38,362 nucleotides of DNA from an uncultured Pelagibacteraceae bacterium (GTDB taxonomy: Bacteria > Pseudomonadota > Alphaproteobacteria > Pelagibacterales > Pelagibacteraceae), in assembly GCA_902606065.1 (NCBI GenBank), contig CACLEX010000005.1:1-38362 (forward strand), given 5' to 3'. The first letter of the stretch is position 1. The number at the start of each line of letters is the position of its first letter. This document shows positions 1 through 9,781 of this stretch, piece by piece. A program made the translations under genes and the position numbers. The notes beneath the pieces are model-generated. The model had not been told where the DNA came from. It made no database searches and was given only the letters and a program-made list of their open reading frames with translations.

Positions 1-113
1 GATTTAATGGAATTATTGATCATCAAACTTGATATTTTTGTAATAAGATTTTTTCCAATAAATATTGGATATTTTTCAGAATTGGTCTTAATTATCAATT
101 TAATTGGTTTCAT
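1..113 (-). CDS. aroB: 3-dehydroquinate synthase, N-terminal fragment (runs off window start)
   Basis: Reverse-strand translation from ATG at 113: MKPIKLIIKTNSEKYPIFIGKNLITKISSLMINNSIK; ATG overlaps the aroK TGA (ATGA); aroK-aroB is a common order. Confidence 0.75.
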   Translation of the reverse strand, partial: MKPIKLIIKTNSEKYPIFIGKNLITKISSLMINNSIK

Positions 114-613
114 ATAATATCTAAAATTTTATCTACAATTTCTTTTTTAGTTTTATTGTGACAATCAATTTTATTTTGCGCTTTTGCATAATATTTATTA
201 CGATTTTTTATCATATTTTGCAGATCACTATTAGAAACATTATAAGCTAATGGTCTTTTAGCACTTTTTCTTATTCTTTGGATTAAAATATCATCCTTAG
301 TTTTAAGCCAAAAAGACATGTGGTTCTTTAAAACCTCGTTTCTTATATTCTTATTTAAAAAAGCACCACCACCCAGAGACACTACTATTCCTTTAATTTT
401 CATGAGTTCTAAAGTAATTTTTTCCTCGTATTCTCTGAAAAATTTTTCACCTTTGTTTTTGAATATATTTGAAATTTTCATTTGAAGCTTATTTTCTATG
501 TAATGGTCAACATCATAAAAATCTAATTTTAGTTTTTTTGAAACTAAAAATCCGATAGATGTTTTACCAGATCCCATCATACCTAAAAAAACAATATTTC
601 TATTAGATTTCAT
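110..613 (-). CDS. aroK: shikimate kinase
   Basis: P-loop GMMGSGKTSIG, DVDHYIE, SLGGGAF motifs. Start trimmed from the ORF-track start (676) to the ATG at 613 (MKSNRNIVFLGMMGSGKTS). Confidence 0.93.
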   Translation of the reverse strand: MKSNRNIVFLGMMGSGKTSIGFLVSKKLKLDFYDVDHYIENKLQMKISNIFKNKGEKFFREYEEKITLELMKIKGIVVSLGGGAFLNKNIRNEVLKNHMSFWLKTKDDILIQRIRKSAKRPLAYNVSNSDLQNMIKNRNKYYAKAQNKIDCHNKTKKEIVDKILDII

Positions 614-670
614 AATTTTCTTTATTGAAAAACCACAAATATGTCTTAATTTGAAATTAGTTAAAAGTAT

Positions 671-850
671 ATGCAATTTATAAAAAAAACAAGTTCAAGC
701 CGAAGTATTGTGAGTATTGTCACTAAATTAGTTTTACTTTTGCTTGTCTTTTTTTTAATTATTTTTTTTTTGAACAAGATTGATTTTCCAGCTCCTAAAA
801 AAGATATAGATAAAACTATTCCTAATGAAAATTTTAAAATTGTTAAATAA
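671..850 (+). CDS. small single-pass membrane protein (59 aa), hypothetical
   Basis: Below the ORF-track cutoff: MQFIKKTSSSRSIVSIVTKLVLLLLVFFLIIFFLNKIDFPAPKKDIDKTIPNENFKIVK*; one strong TM helix; overlaps the next CDS start by 26 nt. Confidence 0.6.
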   Translation: MQFIKKTSSSRSIVSIVTKLVLLLLVFFLIIFFLNKIDFPAPKKDIDKTIPNENFKIVK

Positions 851-2600
851 AAAAAATTTTTTAATTTTATTTTTTTTATTTTTCACTTCTATTGCTAATG
901 TAGAAGAAAAACCAGTTGATATTTGGAATATAGATAAAAAAGAAATTGAAGAAAAAAATGCCACCAACAATTCAGAAATTTCAAATGGGGAAAATATATT
1001 ACAAGAGAGTATCGAGCCAAGTGTATTTGGAATGCAAAATCAAAATCAAAAATCAATTATTAATCTTGATGAAAAGTTTGATACAAAAGAAATTAAAATA
1101 ATCGGATTATATGACCCTGAAGACTATGGTCTCAATGTAGAAATGTGGGCTAATTCAGATGGAGACCAATTAGAAAATTTGCTTACAAAACTAAATAAGA
1201 TGGATCTTTCTAATGATGCAATTGAAATCATTAACACTTCACTCTTAATTAATGCTCATAGTCCTAAAAAAAATATATCAGATAACGAATTTCTAAAATT
1301 AAAGTCAGATTGGTTAATAAAAAATTCAAACTTAGATTTAATCGAAGAATATTTAATTCAAAATCAAATAATTAATTTACATCCAGAACTCACAAAACAT
1401 CTTGTGGATGAACATCTCTCTAATTCAAAAATTGAAAAAGCGTGCAGTGTTTTTTCAAAAAATAATGAATTAATTACAGATGAGTATTTATCTAAATTTA
1501 ACATCTATTGTTTGATTAAAAGTAATAAAAGAGAGGAAGCACAATTAATTCTAGATTTAAAAAAAGAAACAGGCTTTAAAGATGAATATTTCGAAAAAAA
1601 AATAAATTATTTACTAAAATATACAAAAAAAATAGATGACTCAGTATCTGAAAAATCAATATTTGATTTTTACTTAGCCCATCAAACAAATCCTAATTTT
1701 AATTTCGAACCTAACGATAAAACTAAAAAAATAATTTGGAAATATCTTTCATCTGCAAATTTACTAGGTTCATTTAAACAAATTGATGTTTCAGAAATTG
1801 AGAAAATAGGAACTATAGAAAAAGCTGTTCATGATAAAAATTATCCAGAAAAAGAATTATTTAATTTATATAAAAGATTCCAATTTAACTTTAATCAACT
1901 TCTCAATGCTCAAAATGAATATAAAAAACTCTCTAAAATTGAAGGCAGGGCTCTAATTTATCAGAAAATTTTACTCGAGTCAGAAATGGTAGAAAAATTA
2001 AAGTTATTAAGAGTACTAAAAAATTCCTTTAAAGATGATGATTTAGACAAAGCGTTTGATTTAGAATTGAAAATCTTTCTCGAGAAAATTAATCCAGTAG
2101 ATATACCAGATAATTTAACAAGTTTTTATTATACGAATATTCAAATTGAAAAGGATGAAGATAAAAAAATTAAGTTTAACAATGATATAATGCATCAATC
2201 AAAACTAATTAATTACTTTAACGGTGATTATGCTAGTTCTAAAATTTCTAAAGACACAAATAATTTTTTAAAAAAGATAAAAAAAAACAAAAAATATTTT
2301 CTATCTAAAAAAGATATTATATTTTTAGAGTCGTTAAGATATGATGGAATTGAAATTTCAGAAAAATACGATGATTTGTATCAAATTGATGAAAATGAAA
2401 TTCCTACAGACATACAAATTATGATTAATAATAGTGAAACTGGTTTAGCACTTTTGAGAATTGCTGAAGTGATTGGACAAGATGAAATCGACAGAATAGA
2501 TGAGGATACAATTTATTTTATAATAACAGCTCTCAATAAGCTTGATATTGATTGGATGAGAAATAAGATATTGCTTAAAGTTCTTCCTTTAAAAGTTTAA
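825..2600 (+). CDS. hypothetical exported protein with helical-repeat character (591 aa)
   Basis: Long ORF with N-terminal signal/TM segment (KKNFLILFFLFFTSIANV) and alpha-helical acidic body; no family recognised with confidence. Confidence 0.8.
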   Translation: MKILKLLNKKNFLILFFLFFTSIANVEEKPVDIWNIDKKEIEEKNATNNSEISNGENILQESIEPSVFGMQNQNQKSIINLDEKFDTKEIKIIGLYDPEDYGLNVEMWANSDGDQLENLLTKLNKMDLSNDAIEIINTSLLINAHSPKKNISDNEFLKLKSDWLIKNSNLDLIEEYLIQNQIINLHPELTKHLVDEHLSNSKIEKACSVFSKNNELITDEYLSKFNIYCLIKSNKREEAQLILDLKKETGFKDEYFEKKINYLLKYTKKIDDSVSEKSIFDFYLAHQTNPNFNFEPNDKTKKIIWKYLSSANLLGSFKQIDVSEIEKIGTIEKAVHDKNYPEKELFNLYKRFQFNFNQLLNAQNEYKKLSKIEGRALIYQKILLESEMVEKLKLLRVLKNSFKDDDLDKAFDLELKIFLEKINPVDIPDNLTSFYYTNIQIEKDEDKKIKFNNDIMHQSKLINYFNGDYASSKISKDTNNFLKKIKKNKKYFLSKKDIIFLESLRYDGIEISEKYDDLYQIDENEIPTDIQIMINNSETGLALLRIAEVIGQDEIDRIDEDTIYFIITALNKLDIDWMRNKILLKVLPLKV

Positions 2601-2621
2601 AAATTAGTTTAATTATTTATT

Positions 2622-3143
2622 ATGCTTAAAGAAATTGTTACCGTTCCAGATGAAATATTAAAAAAAATATCTGATCCAATTGAAAAAGTTGGAATTAATG
2701 AAAAAAAATTAATTAAAGACTTATTTGAAACAATGTACCACTCCAACGGAATTGGTCTTGCTGCAGTTCAAGTAGGTATACTAAAAAGAGTTTTAGTTGT
2801 TGACGTTTCAAATAAGGATGAAGAAAATCAACCAATAGCATTAATCAATCCTGTAATAAAAAACTTAAGCGAAAAGACATCGGTGTACGAAGAGGGTTGT
2901 CTATCAATCCCTGAAACTTTTATTGAAATTGAGAGACCAAAAATTTGTGAGGTGGAATATATTGACGTAAAGGGAGAGAAGAAAAATCTTAAATGTGATG
3001 GGCTTTTATCTACTTGTATTCAACATGAAATAAATCATTTAGATGGAAAATTAATTATTGACCATTTATCAAAATTAAAGAAAGATTTTATTATAAAAAA
3101 AATTTCAAAAATTAAAAAAAATCCAGACAGAATAGTAGTTTAA
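2622..3143 (+). CDS. def: peptide deformylase
   Basis: GIGLAAVQVG, EEGCLSIP, QHEINHLDG motifs; followed by fmt. Confidence 0.97.
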   Translation: MLKEIVTVPDEILKKISDPIEKVGINEKKLIKDLFETMYHSNGIGLAAVQVGILKRVLVVDVSNKDEENQPIALINPVIKNLSEKTSVYEEGCLSIPETFIEIERPKICEVEYIDVKGEKKNLKCDGLLSTCIQHEINHLDGKLIIDHLSKLKKDFIIKKISKIKKNPDRIVV

Positions 3144-3145
3144 AG

Positions 3146-4078
3146 ATGGCAAATAAGATTATCTTTATGGGTACACCAATATTTTGTGTTCCTATCTTAA
3201 AATCTCTATATCAAAATGGTTATAATATTTCTGTGGTTTTTACTCAACCACCGCAAAAATCTCATAGAGGACAAAAAATTAACAAAAGTCCAATTCAGGG
3301 TATTTCTGAAACTTTAAATATAGATTATAGAACACCCAAGACACTTAAAGATAATCATGAGGAGTATGAATTTTTAAAAGAATTAAATGCCGATCTTGCA
3401 ATAGTGTGTGCATATGGACAAATAATTCCTGAAAATTTTTTAAACTTAACTAAAAAAGGTTTTGTAAATATTCACGCCTCAATTCTTCCTAGTTGGCGAG
3501 GCGCAGCGCCAATCCAGAGATCAATTATGAATTTAGATCTTGAAACGGGCATAAGTATTATGAAGATCAAAAAAGAATTGGATAGCGGACCAGTTAGTAA
3601 TATTTATAAAATCAAAATAGATCAAAACCAAAATGCTCAAGAAATTTCAGAAAAACTATCCGCTTTAGCTGCTGAAAAAATTTTAGATAATGTGGATGAT
3701 ATACTTGAAGATAAGGCGAAGTTTATTGATCAGGATCATTCAAAAGCTACTTATGCAAAAAAAATTGATAAGGAGGAGTCACGGATTGATTGGGACGAGG
3801 ATGCCTCTAAAATAATTGGAAAAATAAATGGATTATTTCCCTCCCCTGGTGCTTCTTTTAGTTTTAATGGCGAAAGATATAAAATTTTGAAAGCCGAAAT
3901 TGGTAATGGCATAGGTCAAGTTGGAGAAATAATTTCAAATCAGCTGGAAGTAGCATGTAATAAAAACCAATCTATCAAGATTCTCGAAATTCAAAGACAA
4001 GGAAAAAGACCACAAAAAATTAGCGAATTCATGTTGGGCTCTCAAATTAAAAAGGGCTCAAAGTTATCAAATGTTTAG
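3146..4078 (+). CDS. fmt: methionyl-tRNA formyltransferase
   Basis: FMGTPIFCVPIL N-terminus, NIHASILPSWRGAAPIQRSI motif; follows def. Confidence 0.97.
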   Translation: MANKIIFMGTPIFCVPILKSLYQNGYNISVVFTQPPQKSHRGQKINKSPIQGISETLNIDYRTPKTLKDNHEEYEFLKELNADLAIVCAYGQIIPENFLNLTKKGFVNIHASILPSWRGAAPIQRSIMNLDLETGISIMKIKKELDSGPVSNIYKIKIDQNQNAQEISEKLSALAAEKILDNVDDILEDKAKFIDQDHSKATYAKKIDKEESRIDWDEDASKIIGKINGLFPSPGASFSFNGERYKILKAEIGNGIGQVGEIISNQLEVACNKNQSIKILEIQRQGKRPQKISEFMLGSQIKKGSKLSNV

Positions 4079-4811
4079 GTATCAAATATTAATTGAATAT
4101 GAGGGCACTAATTTTAAGGGGTGGCAAATTCAAAAAAAAGGAAAAACTGTCCAGGGATTATTACAAGAGAAAATTTCAAAACTTTTAAGAGAAAAAATCA
4201 TAATATATGGGGCTGGAAGATTAGATGTTGGAGTACACGCCAAAGAACAGTCAGCACATTTTGATTGTAAAAATAAGATTATGAAAATTGATAGGTTTTT
4301 AAAATCAATCAATCATTTTTTAAATAAAGATGGAATAGCAATACTTAAAATTACAAAAAGAGGTAATAATTTTCATGCTAGATTTTCAGCTAAAATGAGA
4401 GTTTATAATTATGTGATTATTAATCGGATTAGTAGACCAGTTTTAGATAAAAATAGAGGCTGGCATATTATAAAAGATCTTGATTTAAAATTGATGAAAG
4501 GTGCTGCAAGAAGATTGATTGGTACTAAAGATTTCAGTACTTTTAGAAAGTCGAGTTGTAGGGCTAAAAGTCCAATAAAGACTGTGAAATCTGTAAAAAT
4601 TAGATCTACAAAAAATAAGATTGAAATAGAATTCAGATCTCAATCTTTCTTACAACAACAAGTTCGGTCTATGGTTGGTTGTTTAAAATATGTTGGGGAA
4701 GAAAAATGGACATTAAAAAGATTTGTAAATGTAATGCAGTCTAAAAAAAGAGAATTATGTGCTCCACCTGCACCACCTCAAGGTCTCTATTTAACGAAAG
4801 TTATTTATTAA
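4071..4811 (+). CDS. truA: tRNA pseudouridine(38-40) synthase
   Basis: YEGTNFKGWQIQ, GAGRLDVGVHA(K)EQ active-site motif, FLQQQVRSMVG. Confidence 0.97.
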   Translation: MFRYQILIEYEGTNFKGWQIQKKGKTVQGLLQEKISKLLREKIIIYGAGRLDVGVHAKEQSAHFDCKNKIMKIDRFLKSINHFLNKDGIAILKITKRGNNFHARFSAKMRVYNYVIINRISRPVLDKNRGWHIIKDLDLKLMKGAARRLIGTKDFSTFRKSSCRAKSPIKTVKSVKIRSTKNKIEIEFRSQSFLQQQVRSMVGCLKYVGEEKWTLKRFVNVMQSKKRELCAPPAPPQGLYLTKVIY

Positions 4812-5285
4812 TTTTTTTTTATTTCTCATCGCAAACTTTCTGTGTATTCGCCATCTACTTTCCTCACGAATTATAAAACCACAACAATTTTTTGATTTAC
4901 ATTTACAAGGAAATTGCTTGTAATCTTCCTTATCAAAACTAAAACCATAATCACAAGTTATCTCTTCGCCCTTTTTAATATCTCTATCAGCTGTTATCCA
5001 AATTTTTAAACCCTTACCATCATAACGTGCGTTGGCATCACAACTATGATTTACCAATCCAGCAATATTAAATGAGAAATCACCATCTAAGGTATATTTT
5101 TTATTTAGAGTAAATAGATAAATAGGTTTTTTATTGTCATATTTATCTGACTTTTCAACTTCTTTATTTGTAATTATTTTTCCTAAGTAATTAATAATTT
5201 TTGTACCTTCTTTGATATTTTTAGAAGCATAAAGTCCACGACCTTTATTATCAATTTTTGATTTTCTTATTTTGTATAGTTTCAT
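4791..5285 (-). CDS. SET domain-containing protein (putative protein-lysine methyltransferase)
   Basis: GRGLYASKNIKEGTKIINYLG, NHSCDANARY, GEEITCDYGF and post-SET-like cysteines CKCKSKNCCGFI. Confidence 0.9.
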   Translation of the reverse strand: MKLYKIRKSKIDNKGRGLYASKNIKEGTKIINYLGKIITNKEVEKSDKYDNKKPIYLFTLNKKYTLDGDFSFNIAGLVNHSCDANARYDGKGLKIWITADRDIKKGEEITCDYGFSFDKEDYKQFPCKCKSKNCCGFIIREESRWRIHRKFAMRNKKKLINNFR

Positions 5286-5315
5286 GAAGTTGATTTATGA
5301 TGGGCTAGATATTTA

Positions 5316-6239
5316 TCAATTGAATTCTACCAATGCATTAACATGTTCATTAGCGCTTTCTGCTAAAGCATTTAAATCATATCCACCCTCAAGTATAGAA
5401 ACAACTTTACCCGTAGTAAATTTATTAGTAGCCGCTAATGTTCTTTTAGTAATTTCATAAAAATCTTTTGAACTTAGTTGAAATTGAGCTAATGGATCAT
5501 CTTTATGTGCATCAAAACCTGCTGAAAATATGAGAAAATCTGGTTTATATTGAACTAATCTTTCTAACACCCTATCAAATGCATTAAAGTATTCTTCGGA
5601 GTTCGTTCCAGCGGGCAAAGGTATATTCAATGAATTATTAAAGTCTCCTTTATCTTTATCTGTTCCACCCCCAGGATAAAAAGGATATTGGTGCGTAGAA
5701 ATATATAATGAATTTTTATTATTACGCATGACATCATAATTTCCATTACCCCAGTGAACGTCAAAATCTACACAGGCAATTTTTTTGTATTTATATTTTG
5801 ACACTAAATAGTTTGTTGCTACTCCCGCGTTTGATATACAGCAAAATCCCATAGCTTTATTTTTTTCAGCATGGTGCCCAGGTGGTCTAGCCAAACAGAA
5901 TGCATTTTTAAATTGATTACTCTCTATTCCATCTATTGCTCTAATTGTTGAACCAGCAGCATCAAAAACTGCTTTTTTACTTTCGGGTGATACAACAGTA
6001 TCACCGTCTAGAAACTTAAGGCCTTTTTGAGGAAAAGAGTCTTTTAAATTATTTATATAGTCTTTTGAATGTGTCATAGACAATATATCATCAGGAACAT
6101 TATCTGGCTTATCCCAGATTAGGTCTTTTCTTTTTTTTAACTTTTCTTTTATAGCAATTACTCTTTTAGGCTGCTCAGGATGACCATCGCCAGTGTTATG
6201 TTTCTCATAGGAGTCAGAATTTATGATCGCTGTTTTCAT
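5316..6239 (-). CDS. histone deacetylase / acetylpolyamine amidohydrolase family protein
   Basis: RPPGHHAEKNKAMGFCCISNAGVA, DFDVHWGNGNYDVM, FSAGFDAHKDDPLA, LEGGYDL motifs. Confidence 0.95.
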   Translation of the reverse strand: MKTAIINSDSYEKHNTGDGHPEQPKRVIAIKEKLKKRKDLIWDKPDNVPDDILSMTHSKDYINNLKDSFPQKGLKFLDGDTVVSPESKKAVFDAAGSTIRAIDGIESNQFKNAFCLARPPGHHAEKNKAMGFCCISNAGVATNYLVSKYKYKKIACVDFDVHWGNGNYDVMRNNKNSLYISTHQYPFYPGGGTDKDKGDFNNSLNIPLPAGTNSEEYFNAFDRVLERLVQYKPDFLIFSAGFDAHKDDPLAQFQLSSKDFYEITKRTLAATNKFTTGKVVSILEGGYDLNALAESANEHVNALVEFN

Positions 6240-7393
6240 TTAAAATAATTTATTAAAATGTTTTCATAAATTTTCTTAAGATTTTTCAAATCTTTTAAAG
6301 ATACGGCTTCATCAACTTTATGCATTGTTTTTCCAACAAGCCCAAATTCTAATCCAGGTGATATTTTTCTTATGAATCTTAAATCTGAGGTTCCACCTGT
6401 AGTAGATAGCTTTGGTTTAATTTTAGTCACTTTTTTTATGATATTTTGTATCATGTGCGTTGTTTCATTTGGCTTTGTTAGAAATGCCTCACCTGAAACT
6501 CTATAATCAATTTTAAATTTTGATTTATTTTTCTTGGTTATTTTTTTAAAAATTTTATTAAGTCTATTTTTAATAGAATTTGACGAATGTTTATTATTAA
6601 ACCTTATATTAAATGTTGCCTCAGCCATAGCCGGGATAACATTATCAGCGTTATTATTTATATTTATTTTTGTAACCTCTAAGTTTGTAGGTTGGAAGTT
6701 TTTTGATCCTCTATCAAATTTAATATCTTTTAATTCTTTTAAAATTTTTACAATTATAGTTGAGGGATTATTAGCTCTATGAGGATATGCGACATGACCT
6801 TGCTGACCAAAAATATTTAATTTACCAGTTAAACTACCCCTACGTCCAATCTTTATCATTTCACCTAATTTATTTGGATTTGTTGGTTCACCAACAAGAC
6901 AAAAGTTAATTTTCTCTTTCCTTTTTTTTAAATAATCTACAACTTTTTTGGTGCCATTTACTGCATCACCTTCTTCATCTCCTGTAATGAGTAAACTTAT
7001 TGATCCGTTGAATTTTCTATTTTTTGATAAAAAAGTGCTCACAGCAGACACAAAAGCTGCAACAGAGCTTTTCATATCATTTGCACCTCTCCCAACTAAA
7101 TGGCCTTTTTTGATAGATGGTTTAAATGGATTTACTGTCCAATCCTTAATGTTTCCTGGAGGGACAATATCAACATGTCCTGCAAACATAAAATTCGGTT
7201 TCTTAGATCCTAATCTTGCATACAAGTTTTTCACAGGCTGAAATCCTCTTTCTTTAAATTCCAATATTTTTGTTTTGAAACCCAATTTTTTTAATTTTTT
7301 TTCTAAAAATTTCATTACCCCAGCATCAACTGGGGTGATAGAAGGAAATCTGATTAGCTCTTTAGCTAATTTTAACTCATTTAAAGTTTTCAT
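6236..7393 (-). CDS. dapE: succinyl-diaminopimelate desuccinylase
   Basis: M20 peptidase motifs (FAGHVDIVPPG, GRGANDMKSS, TGDEEGDA, VGEPT); adjacent to dapD. Confidence 0.95.
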   Translation of the reverse strand: MKTLNELKLAKELIRFPSITPVDAGVMKFLEKKLKKLGFKTKILEFKERGFQPVKNLYARLGSKKPNFMFAGHVDIVPPGNIKDWTVNPFKPSIKKGHLVGRGANDMKSSVAAFVSAVSTFLSKNRKFNGSISLLITGDEEGDAVNGTKKVVDYLKKRKEKINFCLVGEPTNPNKLGEMIKIGRRGSLTGKLNIFGQQGHVAYPHRANNPSTIIVKILKELKDIKFDRGSKNFQPTNLEVTKININNNADNVIPAMAEATFNIRFNNKHSSNSIKNRLNKIFKKITKKNKSKFKIDYRVSGEAFLTKPNETTHMIQNIIKKVTKIKPKLSTTGGTSDLRFIRKISPGLEFGLVGKTMHKVDEAVSLKDLKNLKKIYENILINYFK

Positions 7394-7395
7394 TT

Positions 7396-8223
7396 TTAGT
7401 CTCTTAAGAGGTCGTTAATAGAAGTTTTAGATCTTGTTTTTTCATCAACTTGTTTAATTATTACTGCACAATATAAGGAGGGTGCAAAAGAATTATTTTT
7501 ATCAGGCAACGAGCCTGGAACTACAACTGAATAAGGTGGTATTTTACCATAAGTAATTTTCCCAGTTTTCCTTTCAACTATTTTAGTTGATTGACCAATA
7601 TACATACCCATACTTAAAACTGAACCTTCTCCAACAATTACGCCTTCAACTACCTCTGACATCGCTCCAAGAAATACATTATCCTCTATGATTGTTGGTA
7701 AAGCTTGCGCGGGCTCTAGAACTCCACCAACACCCGAACCTGCAGAAATATGGCAATTCTTACCTATCTGACAACAACTACCAGCTCTTGCAAAAGTATC
7801 AATCATCGTTCCTTCGTCAATATAAGCTCCAATGTTTACATAACATGGCATAAGAACAGCGTTTTTTCCGACAAATGAACCTTTTCTTACTGGTGAGTTC
7901 GGAACCATTCTAAAACCTGCTTTTTCATGATCAGCTTTGGTCCATCCTGCAGTTTTACCTTTTAATAAATGTGATTTATCATACCAACTACTATAAGGAC
8001 CATTTAAATTTTCCATTGGGTATATTCTAAAACTTAACATTATAGCTTTCTTAAGGTGCTGATGAGTTACCCATTCTCCATTTATTTTCTCAGCAACTCT
8101 TGATTTACCACTATCTAAATCAGCAATAACTTGGTTAATAGCATCTTTTAAATTTTGATCAGAATTTTGGTTTACCTGATCTTTATTTTCCCAAGCATCA
8201 TTGATTATTTTTTCTAAAGACAT
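7396..8223 (-). CDS. dapD: 2,3,4,5-tetrahydropyridine-2,6-dicarboxylate N-succinyltransferase
   Basis: Hexapeptide-repeat acyltransferase; [43 protein letters not shown]; adjacent to dapE. Confidence 0.96.
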   Translation of the reverse strand: MSLEKIINDAWENKDQVNQNSDQNLKDAINQVIADLDSGKSRVAEKINGEWVTHQHLKKAIMLSFRIYPMENLNGPYSSWYDKSHLLKGKTAGWTKADHEKAGFRMVPNSPVRKGSFVGKNAVLMPCYVNIGAYIDEGTMIDTFARAGSCCQIGKNCHISAGSGVGGVLEPAQALPTIIEDNVFLGAMSEVVEGVIVGEGSVLSMGMYIGQSTKIVERKTGKITYGKIPPYSVVVPGSLPDKNNSFAPSLYCAVIIKQVDEKTRSKTSINDLLRD

Positions 8224-8225
8224 AA

Positions 8226-8915
8226 TTAATTACTTTTTAATAGCCTTATTTCTTTTAGAAATAAAGACAGATTTTCAATTTTGTGTGAAATAAAATCTTT
8301 GTCTGCATCCATTTTTCCAAAATGCTCATCATTAATTAACCAAACGGTTGTACAACCTCGTTCGTGACCTATACTTAAATTTTTAGCTATATCTTCAATG
8401 TAAATAGTCTCTTTTGGATTTATACCGAATTTTTTTACCATTAAGTCGAAGGTTTCTGCTTCTGGTTTAGGTACATAACCAGCGTCTTTAATATCAAAAA
8501 CCTTATCTCTTCCAAACAAATCATACACACCTAAGTGAGTTAAAATATTAGCAGCATGTTCAGCACTACCATTTGTGAAGATAAATTTTTCCATATCTAA
8601 TTGTTTAAGCTCATTTCTCATAATTTTATCCTCTTTCATAAATGATAAATCAATTTCATGGACGTAAGATAAAAATTCATCTGGTGATATTCCATTATGG
8701 ACCATTAATCCTCTTAATGATGTATTATATTTATAGAAATAATTTGTTTGTAATTCTTTAGCTTTATCTTTATCAATTTTAAGTTTTTCAGATATAAATT
8801 GAGTCATCCTCTTTGAAACTTGACCAAATACACGTTCTAAAGAATAGTTATTATGCTTTCCATAACAAACACCATCAAGATCAAGTAGCAAATATTTTTT
8901 TTCTTTTAAGTTCAT
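8226..8915 (-). CDS. HAD-family hydrolase, pyrimidine 5'-nucleotidase type
   Basis: [36 protein letters not shown] motifs. Confidence 0.88.
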   Translation of the reverse strand: MNLKEKKYLLLDLDGVCYGKHNNYSLERVFGQVSKRMTQFISEKLKIDKDKAKELQTNYFYKYNTSLRGLMVHNGISPDEFLSYVHEIDLSFMKEDKIMRNELKQLDMEKFIFTNGSAEHAANILTHLGVYDLFGRDKVFDIKDAGYVPKPEAETFDLMVKKFGINPKETIYIEDIAKNLSIGHERGCTTVWLINDEHFGKMDADKDFISHKIENLSLFLKEIRLLKSN

Positions 8916-9760
8916 TTTCTAATTAATGTACCTGATCCCTTGTCTGAGAAAATTTCCCATAAACAAGAATGCTGTTTTGTACCATTAATTATACCTGCTG
9001 CTGTAACTCCATTATTAACAGCATCTAGACAAGCATTTATTTTTGGTATCATCCCTTCAGTGATCGTCTCATCTTTTACCATCTCTAATATTTCGGATGA
9101 GGATATTTCATCTATAAGTTTTTTTTCTTTATTTAAAACACCATCAACATTTGTCATCAATAGTAATCTCCTTGATTTGACAGATTTGGCTACAGCCATT
9201 GCCGCAGTATCACCATTAATATTATGTGTTTGATTGTTCTTATCTAAGCCTAGTGGTGAAATAATTGGTATTTCATTTTGTCGAATTATATCCAATAAAA
9301 TATCGTTATTAATCTTATTTGGTAGACCAACAAAACCTAGTTCTTTTGCCTCTGGTACGACCTCTATAATATTATCTTTTTTAGTGTGGATGGAGACCGC
9401 TTTTGTATTTTTTTTGTTCAAAGAGCTTACAATATCATTGTTAAAATCTATTAAGACTGACTCAACAATGTTTATAATTTTTTCATCAGTGACTCTTAAC
9501 CCTCTTATAAATTTTGATTGAATATTAGATTTATCTAATTCTCTCTTGATCCTTGGACCTCCACCATGAACCACGATAACTGAAAGACCTAATTTATTTA
9601 ATATACTTAAATCAGTAATAAAATTATCAAAGATATTTCTATCAATTAAAACATTTCCTCCATATTTAATGACAATCAAGTCATTTTTATATTTTTCTAT
9701 GTATTTATTAACCTCGTTTATTGGGGGTCCGTTTTCAGGAAGAATTTTTTTTAAGTCCAT
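8912..9760 (-). CDS. argB: acetylglutamate kinase
   Basis: VIKYGGNVL, VVHGGGPRI, NINGDTAAMAVAKSV, LLLMTNVDGVL, EGMIPKINACLDAVNNGV. Confidence 0.97.
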   Translation of the reverse strand: MDLKKILPENGPPINEVNKYIEKYKNDLIVIKYGGNVLIDRNIFDNFITDLSILNKLGLSVIVVHGGGPRIKRELDKSNIQSKFIRGLRVTDEKIINIVESVLIDFNNDIVSSLNKKNTKAVSIHTKKDNIIEVVPEAKELGFVGLPNKINNDILLDIIRQNEIPIISPLGLDKNNQTHNINGDTAAMAVAKSVKSRRLLLMTNVDGVLNKEKKLIDEISSSEILEMVKDETITEGMIPKINACLDAVNNGVTAAGIINGTKQHSCLWEIFSDKGSGTLIRK

Positions 9761-9781
9761 TAATTTATTTTAAATTAAAAT

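Noticed and set aside
755-970. Minus-strand 71-aa ORF
   Set aside because: Antisense to the small membrane ORF and the 591-aa CDS; AT-rich low-complexity translation.
6948-7241. Plus-strand 97-aa ORF within dapE
   Set aside because: Antisense to a well-supported dapE frame; same reasoning for the ORFs at 6534, 8940, 9234, 10449, 10980, 14744, 21244, 26412, 28331, 30840, 32064, 33172, 34111, 35953 and 36377.
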